Shown in pieces: positions 12,700 to 24,900 of a stretch of 64,000 nucleotides of DNA; position 1 is the first letter of the stretch, and every line of letters begins with the position of its first letter. The stretch is taken from assembly GCA_030248065.1 (NCBI GenBank), contig JASAMV010006656.1, positions 1 through 64,000 on the forward strand, given 5' to 3'. The DNA comes from Rhynchonema sp. JSB1_4 (Eukaryota > Nematoda > Chromadorea > Monhysterida > Xyalidae). Both the position numbers and the translations under genes were made by a program. Under the pieces are notes generated by a model, which ran no database searches, had not been told where the DNA came from, and saw only the letters and a list, made by a program, of their open reading frames with translations.

Positions 12700-15537
12700 A
12701 TGTTGCACCACGTAATTGCTGGCTCGCGCATCACATTTGCGCTATTCTGTGCTCAACTGCACCAGAGTCTGGCCTTAAAATGCTACGCCAACTACAAAGT
12801 GGAGGGACTAGAAAACGTGAATTCTGAGCACGAGGCACGCCAGGTCTTCGAGAAGATATTCCTGCCAAAAGATGGAGCCAACATTGAAGCTTTGAGCCGA
12901 ACTCAAGTTACCGACTGCACAACGGTTTCTGACGGATGCGTTATGGTATGTATAGGTTCGGGCGGGTGAATTAAAAATTGGAGTTTTCCAACTTTTCAAC
13001 AACATTTTAACTGGACGCTGCATTTGGGACTGAGTAAGGTTGTTATTTTTGTTTGGACCGAATTGCTTCGACCAGCGTGAGAACAGCCATCAGTTCTTCC
13101 CCTCACCGATGAACAAGTTTTAAGCTGGTCAAAATCAGTGCGTCGACTCAATTATCTATGGGCCAGTGAACCTTTTGGGCCACAGTACTTTTTGGGCCAT
13201 GTGACCTTTTGGGCCAGGTGCTTTTTGGGCCACATTATGTTTCGGACCAGGAACCTTTTGGGCCATGTACCTTTAAGGCCAGGTACCTTTCGGGTCAGGT
13301 ACCTTTTGGGCCACATGTGCATGGCGTACTTTTTGGGCCAGGTACCTTTTGGGCCAAGTACGTTTTGGGTCAGGTAATTTTTGGGCCACGTGCGCATGGT
13401 GTTCCGGGCCACATGTTTATTCTTACTCAAATGACAACCTGAATCAGGATCACGTCCACAGCACCTGTGGCGAACTGATCTAGCGTCGATTATGTCAAAG
13501 TTGCACAACAGATGCCACATGCATTTTGGGCCAAAGTACTTCTAGATCAAAACATACTGTAAGTACTATGTGGGACACAGATGTATGTGGGTACCATTTG
13601 CGACAGACACGCCAGAGGGACATACCCGCGTGTTGCAGTATGCGCCTGTCTGATTGACAAAAGTGTCATTACCGATAACAAAACACTCACAACCTGTCCG
13701 TTTGACCACAAACATTCTTTTTTGTTGATTTCTTTTTTCATAAAACGATGGCGATGATATCATTGTTTCTGTCAACTCTTTAGGCCATATTTGTAGTCTT
13801 GTTGAAACATTAATGACTCTCCGATAGTTGGAAATCGAAAGCGCGCATTATTTATCGATCGCCATCGACATACAAGCATAGACGTAGACGGCAGGTTGGC
13901 TGATGTTACATGAATGATTGTATAAGGCACGTGGGTTAAAACCATTTGACGGCGCGCGTCACATTCACATTTCAACAGTTTTTATGGGTGCCCACTCTTG
14001 ATCATGGTGTGATTTTTTTGGAGTTTTGTGAGCTGACTTTAGGATCTGGAACGAAGCCAGAGTATTTTTCATCACAAAATCTGGTTACTTGTGTATGAAG
14101 TTGTGCGAGGGTTAATTGCGGATTGTGATCCAAAGTACATAGATTGCCTGTTAAAAAATTGACTATCCAAAAAGCGATATCAAACTTAGTGATCGGATCG
14201 GACCAGTTCTGTCTTGGTGACGTGACTTCTTTAAACTAAGGATATTAAAAAATTAGTGATGCCACTCATTTGGACCAGCGTAAAATATGTTCGCCGAAAT
14301 AAGAGGAATAACTTTTAAGCTGGAGGAATTTAGTACTCCAGTAATCGGGGCATGCGCGGTAGCTTTTACATGAACGGGCAGAGCCATATTTCCACTAGTT
14401 TGTTTGCGAGAGCAAACATTTTCAACTTGTGTTCTTAACATCCTTAATGCAAGAAACACGTGCGACCAAGGCAAGTCACATCCGATCCGATCACCAAGCT
14501 TGATATCGCTCTGTCTGTAAAGATGGTACGGAATCTATTGTGCTGCTCTGATCTCCATATATAGCGTGGTCAAAAAGTACCTTTGCCAGGTTAAGGATAC
14601 TACATGTTGGAAATGCAATGTGAATGGTCTTCGACTAGGGAGTAAATTGGTACTGACTGACGGTTTTCGGACACGACGAATTTGAACAAGGGCTTAATTT
14701 TTGGTCCGGACTCCGGACATTCTGGAATCAACAATCTGGTCTACTACTGGGGTAGTGCGCCGTCTGTAACTCCGCCCTGGCCCAAAAGGTACCTGGTCCG
14801 AAATGTAACGTGGCCCAAAAAGCACCTGGCCGAAAAAGTAACATGGTCCAAGAAGTGCGGTGGCCCAAAAGGTTCACTGGCCCAAAAAGATGCGGAACCA
14901 CATCACGTACATGTGGCTCAAAAGGTACCTGGCCCAAAAAGTACACCTGTGCACATGTGGCCCAAAAAGGTCACATGGCCCAAAAAATACTGTGGCCCAA
15001 CAGGTTCACTGGCCCATAACGATACGGAACCAATCGCAAATTACGCTCCGAACAAAATTTGCCTTTGCCTTGGTATAGTCGAATATAGCTTGGTTGGTAC
15101 ATGTGTACTGCTTGGATTTATGTCTGACGAAAAATACACTTCAATTTCGTTACATATAACGGCGACACATTCACAAATATTCGTCCACAGCTGTCCTACC
15201 ACGACTCCCAGCTCGGTCTAAGCATGTCCATGAAAGGCTGCATCGACATTGATCGTGTGTTCGATAGTCACTTCTCGGCGCTGAAGAAAACCATGCAGGT
15301 TATGGATTTTGGATTCTTAGGTCACCACGGGGCTTCAAGCTTTGGGGGCTTATAATTCGAAAATAAAATCTCGGAAGTTCAGTTGTTTTTCTGCAGATCC
15401 GAACCGGCTTGAAGATCATCTACTGCACGGGCGATTTGTGCAACAAAGAGGACTCCGGTGAAACATCAAATGAAGATTCAGACAGTGATAGTGGCACAGA
15501 CACACGTTTGGTACCAGTTGTTGGAAATGATGGGTAG
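12700..15537 (+). CDS. Small secreted Ly6-like protein, tandem paralogue
   Basis: Three exons, 12700-12945, 15191-15298 and 15397-15537, all join in phase 0 (164 aa). The first exon gives a signal peptide ending near HQSLA, then CYANY aligned with CFASY of the upstream gene. Further cysteines occur in VTDCTTVSDGC and MKGCID, and the fold closes with IYCTGDLCN, nearly identical to the upstream YCTDDLCN. Unlike its neighbour it has no hydrophobic tail. It ends in a short acidic Ser/Asp-rich stretch, so it may be secreted rather than GPI-anchored, or an alternative last exon is missed. The 2.2 kb first intron contains a whole transposon (about 13140-15035). The two genes look like a local duplication. 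Confidence 0.75.
13140..15035. mobile_element. GGCCCAAAA-ended transposon, copy 1
   Basis: The left end (TATGGGCCAGTGAACCTTTT near 13156) and right end (GGTTCACTGGCCCA near 15004) are inverted repeats. Each is embedded in an array of ~17 bp units, TTTTGGGCCANGTACC on the left and its complement on the right. The ~1.2 kb core is shared with copies at about 18552-20335 and 27870-37592, in the opposite orientation relative to the core. The right end seems duplicated (14870 and 15000). No transposase is visible, so it is non-autonomous. It sits entirely in an intron of the second Ly6-like gene. Confidence 0.75.
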
Positions 15538-16588
15538 ATTTAAGAGTCAGTGTTGTAAAGAGAAACACTCGGTCCTATATTGCATGACATGCTATATCGA
15601 ATGGAGCGGGTCTTGGTCACGCGAGTGTCAGTCTTAAGACACCCATTTATGAATCAGAGTGAACGGCAAAACAAAACAATATATCTAGTCAATTAATAAG
15701 AGAGAATGACAAAAAATATCCCACACACGCAACAAGAACAACAGCCCAAATATAATATCACCACATGACAACAATTTTCTAAACACAGAGGCCGTACAAT
15801 TAATGCTATGTATATAATATCTGAGTATTTTCTGTTGAATGCAGTGGCTTTTGGTTGTACATTGTCATTGTGTACTGAAGAAAATAAAGCTAAGAAACAA
15901 GATACGCCACAAACTACTGCATTCAATTGTCATGGCCACACATATTTCTAATAGCATCTACACATCTCTCCAAATTCGTGTAAACTGCATGGTAACAAAA
16001 TGAGCAATCGCTATGCCCACCACAGTACTGGTTCCCATAGGATGATATGTTCGAAACGGTGTAAACGTGAGTTGCGCGTAAAGGTTACTCGAGCTTACGC
16101 TGACCAATGGGCATGTTAGCAATTCAATGCCATTAAACTCTGATATCGGCCTCGATATAAATTCGGTAAATTCACAAATAGCTAATCTGACGCTAAATTA
16201 ATGGCGAACTAGGTGGTTTCCCTAAGATCAGTCATGGACGAGCGAGCTGACGCACTACAGGGTCGAGATCGATGCATTAGCTGGTTGAGTCTTTTGAATT
16301 TCCCGCCAAATCTGCCGCCGCCGCGCAACGTCTGTTGAGAGATGAATGGAGAACGACGCGCTTCGATACCGGCCTGAGATAGCAAGGCGAGAATGTAATA
16401 TTAGTACCGTGCGTGTAATGTGCAAACATCCAGCGCACAGCAGGATTTTTCATAAAAAACATGTGTGTGTACAGTGGGGCTATCGCGTCAGTGCTATGTC
16501 AGAAGGTACCTCCTTGGTCACGTGATTTTTTGAACTCAGGATCTTTGAACTTGCCAAAATCTTTGACCAGCAAATCTCACAACATTCT
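15538..16588. other. Intergenic region, no gene seen
   Basis: I see no exon here. A fragment of the TA-flanked miniature family (TTCGAAACGGTGTAAACG, near 16050) marks a decayed insertion. A lone TTAGTACCGTGCGTG end near 16402 belongs to the family of the element at 10031-10193. The region lies between convergent genes, so it should contain both 3' ends. Confidence 0.4.
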
Positions 16589-18322
16589 TCATCGCGTGAC
16601 CAAGGCAGAAAGGAAGATCTGTGCCAGCTCTACACCAAGTTTGATACCGCCTCGCGTAAAACTGCCGGTGGGGGAATTGAACAACCCAGCCCGACAACGA
16701 GGTTCCCTACAGAAAGTCAAGACCGTATCCGCCCGATGCACCTGTCGCACATTCACCGTTCTGACGTGATCGATTTTCGCGTAATCCGTTCTGGGCTGCG
16801 ATGGTGTCGGTGGCGGTATGGGGTTCTGCAATAGATCACATCAGACATGGAATAATATGCAGTGTTCACCGATACACTGATAGTGTGGCTACTGATATCG
16901 AACTTAGAGAAAGCTGCTGTGTCCTGTCCGGCCTTGCATTGGCCACGTTGTACTTCCTGTATTTTTGGAGAAGAAGAGACTCGCTGATAACCTCGATTTT
17001 TCACCAGTGTAGAATTTTATGTACTTGTCACGGAACACCTTTTGATAGACAGTGGTGTCATCATTGAAATATCCACAATGGAAAAACTGTCGCGACCACA
17101 GCAAGACAGGACCGGGCCGATCACCAAATTAGACAGTACGCACAAACTTATAAAGTACACCAAAGTTTGTATAGTAAGTTTGTAATTTCGTTGCCTCATG
17201 CATTCTTACGGACGCAGGGAAACTCCCGTTCGAAGTCGAGGCAGGCAACAACCCTCAACACACAGTCCACAAGCCACGCAGCTGACACACACAGCTTGTG
17301 TGACTGAAACATTCGAAACGCACACGAGCCAGCTGCGTGGCTTGTTGACTGTGTGTTGAGCTTGTTGCCTGCCTCGACTTCGAACCGCAGTTTCCTTGCG
17401 TCCGTAAAAGTGTATGAGGCAACGAAATTAGAAATTTACTATACCATACCTTAGTGGGTGACAGACTGTTATCGGTGGTCGTTGTATTGCCATCGGTGGA
17501 TTCCGACAAGTTCACAATGTCGGGTATCGACTTTGCCTCGATCGTTGTCGACGTTTTGTGTATCGGTTTCGGCGTGACAAACACGTCCAAATAGTTGACC
17601 TGCGAACCCTCGGCCGCACGTTGACCGGTTGCCGAGGCTGCAAATATTATTTACCTTTATTTGCAAAAACATGTATAAAATCAAAACCTACATCAACATC
17701 ATTTTGTGAATATCACTTTTGCAGCACAAAATCACTCAAACCAACATGCGACATCGGCCGACAGTTTTCTGGTCACATCGATCACACGGCCGGATGGAAA
17801 GAGAAAATGCCGGGTGGGTGTGGCGCCATCGCACGTTTGGTGCACTGTTACGTTCGCGCTGCGCACCGGCGCGTATGCGGGCACGGCCAGTTGCGTTGGA
17901 TCTGTATATTATCTTGACATTATTCCTTGATACATTTTGAATGATATTTTTATTTTACGGAAGAGCTAGCACGATAACATGTCAGCGATGTGTCACATAA
18001 CGAGTCGCGTCAGACGCAGAATTCGGTCGAGTCTCTGGTGCGTTCTGCTTTCGTTAGGTGACATTTTGCATCAACCATATTTCAAGATTTACTAATGCCA
18101 TTAATTTCGACAATAGCAAAAGTTGTTCGTAGACCGGCACAAAATGAAAAACAAAAACTAAAAGGCAAATACACGCATAACACCAACAGGGTGACGCAGC
18201 GGGTGGTTGGTACATGTCCGTTGGTGGTGGTACCCCGCCACGTGGTATTGGTGGAGCGGCAGCGCTGTCGTGTGGCTTGTTGCGCTGCATACGTTTGACT
18301 GCATGAGCTATGGCATCCGCGC
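16589..18322 (-). CDS. 3' exons of a tyrosine-motif adaptor-like protein (tentative)
   Basis: Predicted minus-strand exons are 18322-18184, about 17907-17750, 17637-17450 and 16825-16742 or on to a stop at 16589. The last two join cleanly in phase 0 (AAG|GTATGG to TTGCAG|AAC). Phase for the earlier exons is unresolved. The protein is Pro/Ser/Thr-rich and has tyrosine motifs NYLDVFV, DMYQPP and DYAKIDHVRT. The last resembles C-terminal Y-x-x-I/V-D-x-x-x-T motifs of IRS/GAB/FRS-type docking proteins. This could be the C-terminus of the same docking protein whose PH and PTB domains lie at 42-45.7 kb, because exon phases permit a join to the exon at 22089. A separate gene is equally possible. Confidence 0.45.
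17168..17452. mobile_element.  Confidence 0.
17168..17452. mobile_element. Fold-back miniature element, GTTGCCTCATG family
   Basis: This ~285 bp near-perfect palindrome starts TAGTAAGTTTGTAATTTCG and ends with its complement CGAAATTAGAAATTTACTA, flanked by TA. Both arms carry CGTTGCCTCATG, CCCGTTCGAAGTCGAGGC and CAGCTG blocks. It lies in the intron after the exon at 17637-17450, whose donor sits inside the last few bases. A second copy spans 20404-21532 and fragments are at 44105-44272 and 45103-45194. Confidence 0.75.
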
Positions 18323-18551
18323 CTGAAAAAGAAAGGTAATCATCAGTTTGATGAATGATGAAAATCACCCGCGCAAGGAATTTAGTGCTGTGCGAAGTCT
18401 GCTCTCTTCATAGTGATCCATAACACCAGAATTTTGAACAACATGTTACTTGCAAATTTGTATCTACACTACAGTCACCATTCGATAGTGAATGTTCTTT
18501 TTAGCGACCGAAACTGATATGTGCTTTGATCCTGTCCATGTAAGGCCAATG

Positions 18552-20335
18552 GTTCCGTATCCTTTTGGGCCAGTGAACCTTTTGGGTCACCGCACTTCTT
18601 GGGCCATGTTGCATTTCGGACCAGGTACTTTTTGGGCCACGTTGCATTTCGGACCAGGTACTTTTTGGGCCACGTGTGCATGGTGTACGTTTTGGGCCAT
18701 GTTTATTTTTACTCACATGATCGCTTGCGCATATACAGTACATAAAATTGGGCGACGCTTGTGCTCAAACATTTAACAAAACAGTTATTCCCACGGTAGT
18801 CACAGTCACTTTCGTCGGTCAGACAGACGCATACTGCAACGCGCGGGTATGTCCATCTAACACGTGGATTCCATGTGGTTACGTCAGAGAGCGTGAGGTT
18901 ACGTCAGTGAGAGGTTATGGCAGAGGTGTTTTTATATGGGTGGAGTTACCCCAGTAGGAGACCAGATTGTTGATTCCAGAATGTCCGGACTAAAACTTTA
19001 AGCCCTTGTTCAAGTTTGTCGCTTCCGAAAACCCTCAGCCAGTACCAATTCACCCCCTAATCGAAGACCATTCACATCGCAGTTCCAACATGTATGTAGT
19101 ATCCTTAACCTGGCAAAGGTGCTTTTTGCCCACCCTATATATGGAAATCACAACAACGGGATACACTCTTGGACACAGAATGACCTCAACTTGGTGACCG
19201 GATCGGACGTGACTGTGACCTGCTTTGGTCACGCGTGTTTCTTGCATTAAGGATGTTAAGAACATTACTGGAGTACTAAATCCTCCAGCTTAAAAGTTAT
19301 TCATCTTAGGTCGGCGAACATATTTTACGCTGGTCGAAATGAGTGGCATCACTAAATTTCTTAATATCCTTAGTTCAAAGAAGTCACGTCACCAAGACAG
19401 ACCTGGTCCGATCCGATCACTAAGTTTGATGTCGCCTACAGTGAATCCTTTTGTAGTCAATTTTTTAACATGCAATCTACTTTGGATCGCAATCCGCAGT
19501 TAACCCCCGAACAACTTCATACACAAGTAACCAGATTTTGTGATCAAAAATAATCTGGCTTCGTTCCAGATCCTAAAGTCAGCTTACAAAATCCCAAAAA
19601 ATCACACCATGATCAAGAGTGGGCACCCATAAAAACTGTTGAAATGTGAAATGGTTTTTACCCACGTGCCTTATATCATCATTCATGTAACATCAACCAA
19701 CGTGCCGTCTACGTCTATGCTTGTATGTTGATGGCGATCGATAAATAACGCGCGCTTTCGATTTCCAACTTTCGGAGAGTCATTAATGTTTCAACAAGAC
19801 TACAAATAGGGCCTAAAGAGTTGACAGAAACGGTACTATATCGATTCCCATTGCATAAAAAAGAAATCAACCAAGAAGAATGTTTGTAATCAAACGGACA
19901 GGCTGTGAGTGGTTTGTTACCGGTGCAACACGCGGGTTTGTCCCTCTGGCGTGTCTGTCGCAAATGGTACCCACATACAGCTGTGTCCCACATAGTACTT
20001 ACAGTATGTTTTGATCTAGAAGCCTAGACCTTGGCCCAAAATGCATGTGGCATCTGTTGTGCAACTTTGACGTAAATTTGACGCTAGATCAATTCGCCAC
20101 AGGTGCTGTGGACGTGATCCTGGTTCAGGCTGGCTGAGTAAAAATAAACATGTGGCCCAAAAGTTACGGTACACCGTGGCCCAAAGACTACCTATGGCCT
20201 AAAACGTACCTGGCCCAAAAGGTACATGGTCCGATATATAACATGGCCCAAAAAGTACGATGGCCCAAAAAACAACATGGTCCAAAAAGTACGGTGGCCC
20301 AAAAGGTTCACTGGCCCAAAAAGATACGGAACCAG
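18552..20335. mobile_element. GGCCCAAAA-ended transposon, copy 2
   Basis: It begins near GGTTCCGTATCCTTTTGGGC (18552) and ends near AAAAAGATACGGAACC (20335). Both ends carry arrays of GGCCCAAAAAGTACC-type units in inverted orientation. The core (about 18720-20150) is very close to the core of copy 3 at 27965-28921 plus 36922-37440. The sequence immediately right of this copy (20335-20500) recurs beside copy 4 at 45030-45194. That means the duplicated block is larger than the transposon. No coding capacity was seen. Confidence 0.78.
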
Positions 20336-20403
20336 GCCAAATACGGCCGTATTCAGAAACGCACCCTGACATGCACAACACTAATATTCCAAATCTTCAA
20401 TCA

Positions 20404-21532
20404 TATAGTAAATTTCTAATTTCGTTGCCTCATGCTTTCTTACAGACGCAGGGAAACTCCCGTTCGAAGTCGAAGCAGGCAACAAGCTGGACACGCAGTG
20501 AACAAGCCACGCAGCTGACACACACACACAGACAGCATGTGTGACTTAAAGATTCGAAACGCACGCGGGCCAGCTGCGTGGCTTGTTCACTGTGTGTTGA
20601 GCTTGTTGCCTGCCTCGACTTCGAACGGGAGTTTCCGTGCGTCTGTAAGGGCGCGCCCATGTAGGCCAGGGCCAGGGCCGGGGCCATGAAAAATAATCTA
20701 TGTCCGAGGCCCTGGCCCCGGCCCTGGCCTACATGGGCGCACCGACAGGGCCGGGGCCGGGGCAGGTGCGAAACATTTTTCTGGATAGGCGACGTTTCAA
20801 CTACAGGGTTGTCAAGAATCCAACATTGGTTTCGTGTATGCAGCTGTGCGTGCGTGTTCGCGTTGGGTGCGCTATTGCCTGATTTATCAAGGGCACCGCT
20901 GTCTTGTGTTTTTCTTTAGATTATACAAATTTGCAAATGCAAATTCGGGCTGCAGTTTGAAATATTGTTGACAAAAAAACACTGAACTTCTACCTGCAAT
21001 TATACACATATAGTCCGCTTTTGAATGTGCACGTACACGACGTGCGCTTTTCGCTGATTGGTTGAATTATAGGTTACTCGAATATCGCGCAGCCATGTCG
21101 TTTACTGTGGTTGCTCAAACAATTCATGTCATCTGGTGACTTTTCATCAGCCAGTATTTTTAAGAATAATGCGCTTTATATTAATTTGCTTGAACAAATA
21201 CATATGTATGCATAAACCTAAATAAAACCCCAAAACGACCGTGCCCTTGATACATCAGGCAACAGCACACCCAACACGAACACACACGCACAGCTGCATA
21301 TGTATACGAAACCAATGTTGGATTATTGACAACCCTGTAGTTCTGACGTCGCCTATCCAGAAAAATATTTCGCACCGGCCCCGGCCCTGTCGGTGCGCCC
21401 ATGTAGGCCAGGGCCGGGGCCAGGGCCTCGGACATAGATTATTTTTCATGGCCCCGGCCCCGGCCCTGGCCCTGGCCTACATGGGCGCGCCCTAAGAATA
21501 CATGAGGCAACGAAATTAGAAATTCACTATAC
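20404..21532. mobile_element. GTTGCCTCATG fold-back element interrupted by a second element
   Basis: The left part (20404-20648) matches the fold-back copy at 17168-17452. Its right terminus (TACATGAGGCAACGAAATTAG, 21500-21532) is displaced by an 844 bp insertion at 20649-21492. The insertion is bounded by TAA on both sides, so the order of events is clear: the fold-back element landed first, then the Harbinger-like element inserted into it. Confidence 0.75.
20649..21492. mobile_element. PIF/Harbinger-like miniature element with TAA duplication
   Basis: The termini are GGGCGCGCCCATGTAGGCC and its exact complement GGCCTACATGGGCGCGCCC. The 3 bp target duplications are TAA at 20646-20648 and 21493-21495. 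Three-base TWA duplications are the hallmark of PIF/Harbinger elements. Each ~280 bp arm contains GGCCCTGGCC/GGGCCGGGGCC runs that form secondary hairpins. The ~270 bp centre is AT-richer and has no open frame of note. Confidence 0.8.
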
Positions 21533-21742
21533 CAACCTCTGCGTACATACAGTACATGTAGTTTCTGATTGCATGTTGTTTGTGTGTCTGTCTGTCCGTG
21601 ATTTCGTCCACCTTCTCGCCTTTTCCTGTCCTGGTTTTGTATTTATTTTTCATTTCCGTAACTTTCAACTCTGTTTTGTATTTATTTTCATGTTCGTAAA
21701 CTCCAGACCCGGTTTTGTGATTATGCTTCTTCCACTTATCTA

Positions 21743-21952
21743 TGGGTGGAATTTTCGAAACGGTGTAAAGGTCGGTGTAAAGTTCGGTCGAAAGCTCGGT
21801 CGGCGTAGCTCGGTGTAAACGTGAAACATCGCTTGCTATTAACGTGGAATGTTTCAAGTTTACACCGAGGTCTCTCACACTGAGCTGTCGACCAAGCTTT
21901 CCACCGACCTTTACACCCAACTGACCTTTACACCGTTTCGAAAATATCACCC
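21743..21952. mobile_element. Fold-back miniature element with TA duplication, second copy
   Basis: Close copy of the element at 12037-12263, flanked by TA at 21741-21742 and 21953-21954. The apparent stop codon of the minus-strand exon at 22089-21952 is the TAG formed at this junction. The insertion may therefore have supplied the stop, or the true exon ends earlier at a splice donor. Confidence 0.8.
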
Positions 21953-24900
21953 TATGTATTATTGAGTTGGTGCCGTCGCGATAAACGAACATCATACCAA
22001 CCGGATGCCGACTCATTGGCACTCGACATTCGCGACAGCTGGCGTCGATCTCGAGATTGGGACATGGGTGACGTTGGGTCATCGTACATCTGCAATAGAA
22101 TTGGTGATGCATGTTGGCGACGAACAAAAGGAATAGTCAATGTAAAATTAATCATGTTGTGACATTGTCAACTCAAAATACACAACACCATGATAAAAAT
22201 ATCAATTAGTCACCGGACAGGACACAGACAAATTCAACACAGAAAGTATGTTTGGCAATGTTGTGTCGTACCTCGAACGATCCAGACACGGGAGCGTTCA
22301 ATTGGTTGCGCAATCGCAATCGATGTAAATGGCGCGTGTTGGCAGTCAATGGACAGTCAATTGGGTCGCACTGGAATTTTCGAGAGTTAAGATGGAGCGG
22401 TAACGGGATACGGGGTTAGGTTGGGAACAAAGGGCTGAGGATGTTATTACAACATGGCAGGGTCGTTTTGGGTATTTTACGTTCTATCAATATCAACATC
22501 AGTAAATAAGCCCCCTTTGTGCATGCCAAAAGGCAAACGTTCAACGCAGTAAGACGACCTCGGCCGAACCACCCAGTTTGACACCGCGTTGCGATGTGGT
22601 GACGGTAACTTCGGTTAGCAACCACGGTTTATTTCACATCAACTTACAGTTTGCATCGGGAACACGAACTTTCCCGTTCCAGTTCCATTCTGGAACGGGC
22701 TCGGTGATGACGTCACACTGCTGACCAGTGCACGCCCATCAGCACGGCGAACGGACAGATTTGAATAGGCCGCCATCGATATGTGATCGGACGTCACACA
22801 GGTTACGGTATTCGGCTGGGTTACGGTAAGTACCGTAGTAGTTGGCGGAGTCGAGAACGAAGTGTTGATGTACTCATTCGAACGACAGGACTGGTCAAGG
22901 ATCGGTTCCAACGTTGGACCAACTGTATGTGTGAAGAAAGGTGCGATTTTTTTGTTCTCGGTCCGAATCGGGGACCAAAAAAACGGCGGTGGCAAACTAA
23001 AAACTGACCCCACGTGTTCGGGCCTCGTGCGAATGCATATGGCAGAGAGGCGCCAGTTGGCGATTGGTCAGAAGCTGTCAGGTTGGCTTGTTGCCAAAAC
23101 GGGCCCACATTGTTGTTATTGACGGGCGGTGATGGGATATTGATTGGTGAACTGGCGCGGTCAACTAGATGTTTCACGGCACTCGCACTGCCGACCACAC
23201 TGCTGCTGCTTGTCGTTGCGTTCGGTAGGGGCTGCAAAATATGCGCGGAGCATCAGATATCATATCGAGAATATATGTATATTTGCCGGCGTATAAGCAC
23301 AGCAAAGTCATGCTCTTATACTATACACATGTGCATGACATTCGCTTTCTCATCATCGGTTTACCAACATAAACAGTGGAGCACCAAAAAATTCTAAAAA
23401 AACACAATGGCCGCTTGTACGAAAACGGTGCTCGGTTTGGTGCGATCCGGTCGTGTTTTGGTCAGGGGCCTTTTTCATGAACGATATGCTGAGGTGTACA
23501 GATTCCACTAAGTTCAACCGGCGCGAAGATTGTTTATTGGCTGTCGGTCATTTCATCCCGGTCGCCTTTGGTGAGATGAATGTGTCTCAAAATGAAATAA
23601 CGTGATCAACGCAAAACTGAACCACCAGACCGATTACAGTGCTTCAAACCGGTTAATGCAAGTACAAAAACGAACATCATCTAAATCAAGCGCGGTCGCG
23701 GATGCCGGTCGCTGATTGGTTGTATTCAAATGCTGTGCGCTCGCTGATTGGTTGATTGCCGCCACATCGGTTTGGTCGAAACTGAACGAGTCGACCAGTG
23801 GGTCGAGCGATTGGGATAATTGGCGATGGAATGAGCGCTGTAATAAATTATTGATTGATTGGTTACATGCTGATTACATTGTACTCGCTTTGCTAACCAT
23901 CTACCTGAAAATAGTGAAACTCTCGACGGTGTACATCTGTATTTATGAACGATATCAGAGCTAGACGGTAAGGTGCTTTGAGGGCACGCCTTTGCGCAAG
24001 ACCAGTGACACGTTGCTGTTTCGGCCCGTAACGCCCAGGGTTGGATTAAAAATTTTTTTATTATCGAACTTTTTTAAAAAAACTTTTTAAAATTCTTTTT
24101 TTTTAAAATCACTTTTTTTATTCCGGACCCCCAAAAAATTGGTTTCTTGAAAAATGAAATTTCTGAAATCATGTTACTTAGGTATGTTTTGAGGGACACT
24201 AAAGAGAACTTTTCCACTGACTTGCATGTTTACGTAATCACCTGCGATCTAGCACTAACATTAACACTTATACACTAACACTAATGTTTACGCTAACACT
24301 AACACCAACATTGACACTAACACTAACATAAACGCAAGGATTTTCTCTTTTGTGTTTACTTTTATGTTAATGTTAGTGTCAGTGTTAGTGTAAGTGCTAA
24401 TGTTAGTGTAAGTGTTAAGGTTAAGGTAATCCGTTTTTGTGGACCGGGCCCAGGTGTGCTTTGAGGGCACGGGGTGCATATGACGCGTGGTGGAGTTGCG
24501 GTTTCAAGCCAAAGTCTAATTCCGCGGCTGCCCGGGTCTGGTCAGTTAGACGGACAAGTCCGATATCAGAGCTAATCTGCCGTTTATCTCCATGTTACAG
24601 CCACTCACTGCAGTGGCCATTTTGAACCAAACCGCGTCGAGTCCCATTAAGATCATAATGGAGAGCAGCAGACTGTACAGGTCCAGGTGCTGGGATCACC
24701 AACCGAGCGTGCCGCGTCAGGCGTTCGTTTTCGATCTCGTTGTTTCTTCATCCGTCTGAACGTTTCCATCAGCTCACGGGCTCGTTTCGAACTGCTGCGA
24801 AGGAAACCACGACCGAATTGGGATGTTGACGCTGGAACACAATCAGACCTGTTCGGGAGCCAAAATAATACACATGTAAGTCAAGATTTGTTCCTTTTGC

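Noticed and set aside
21181..21495. Ala/Pro/Gly-rich frames such as repeated ALAYMGAP
   Set aside because: These arise from the GGCCCTGGCC palindromes of the Harbinger-like element and occur in inverted duplicate at 20686-20919.
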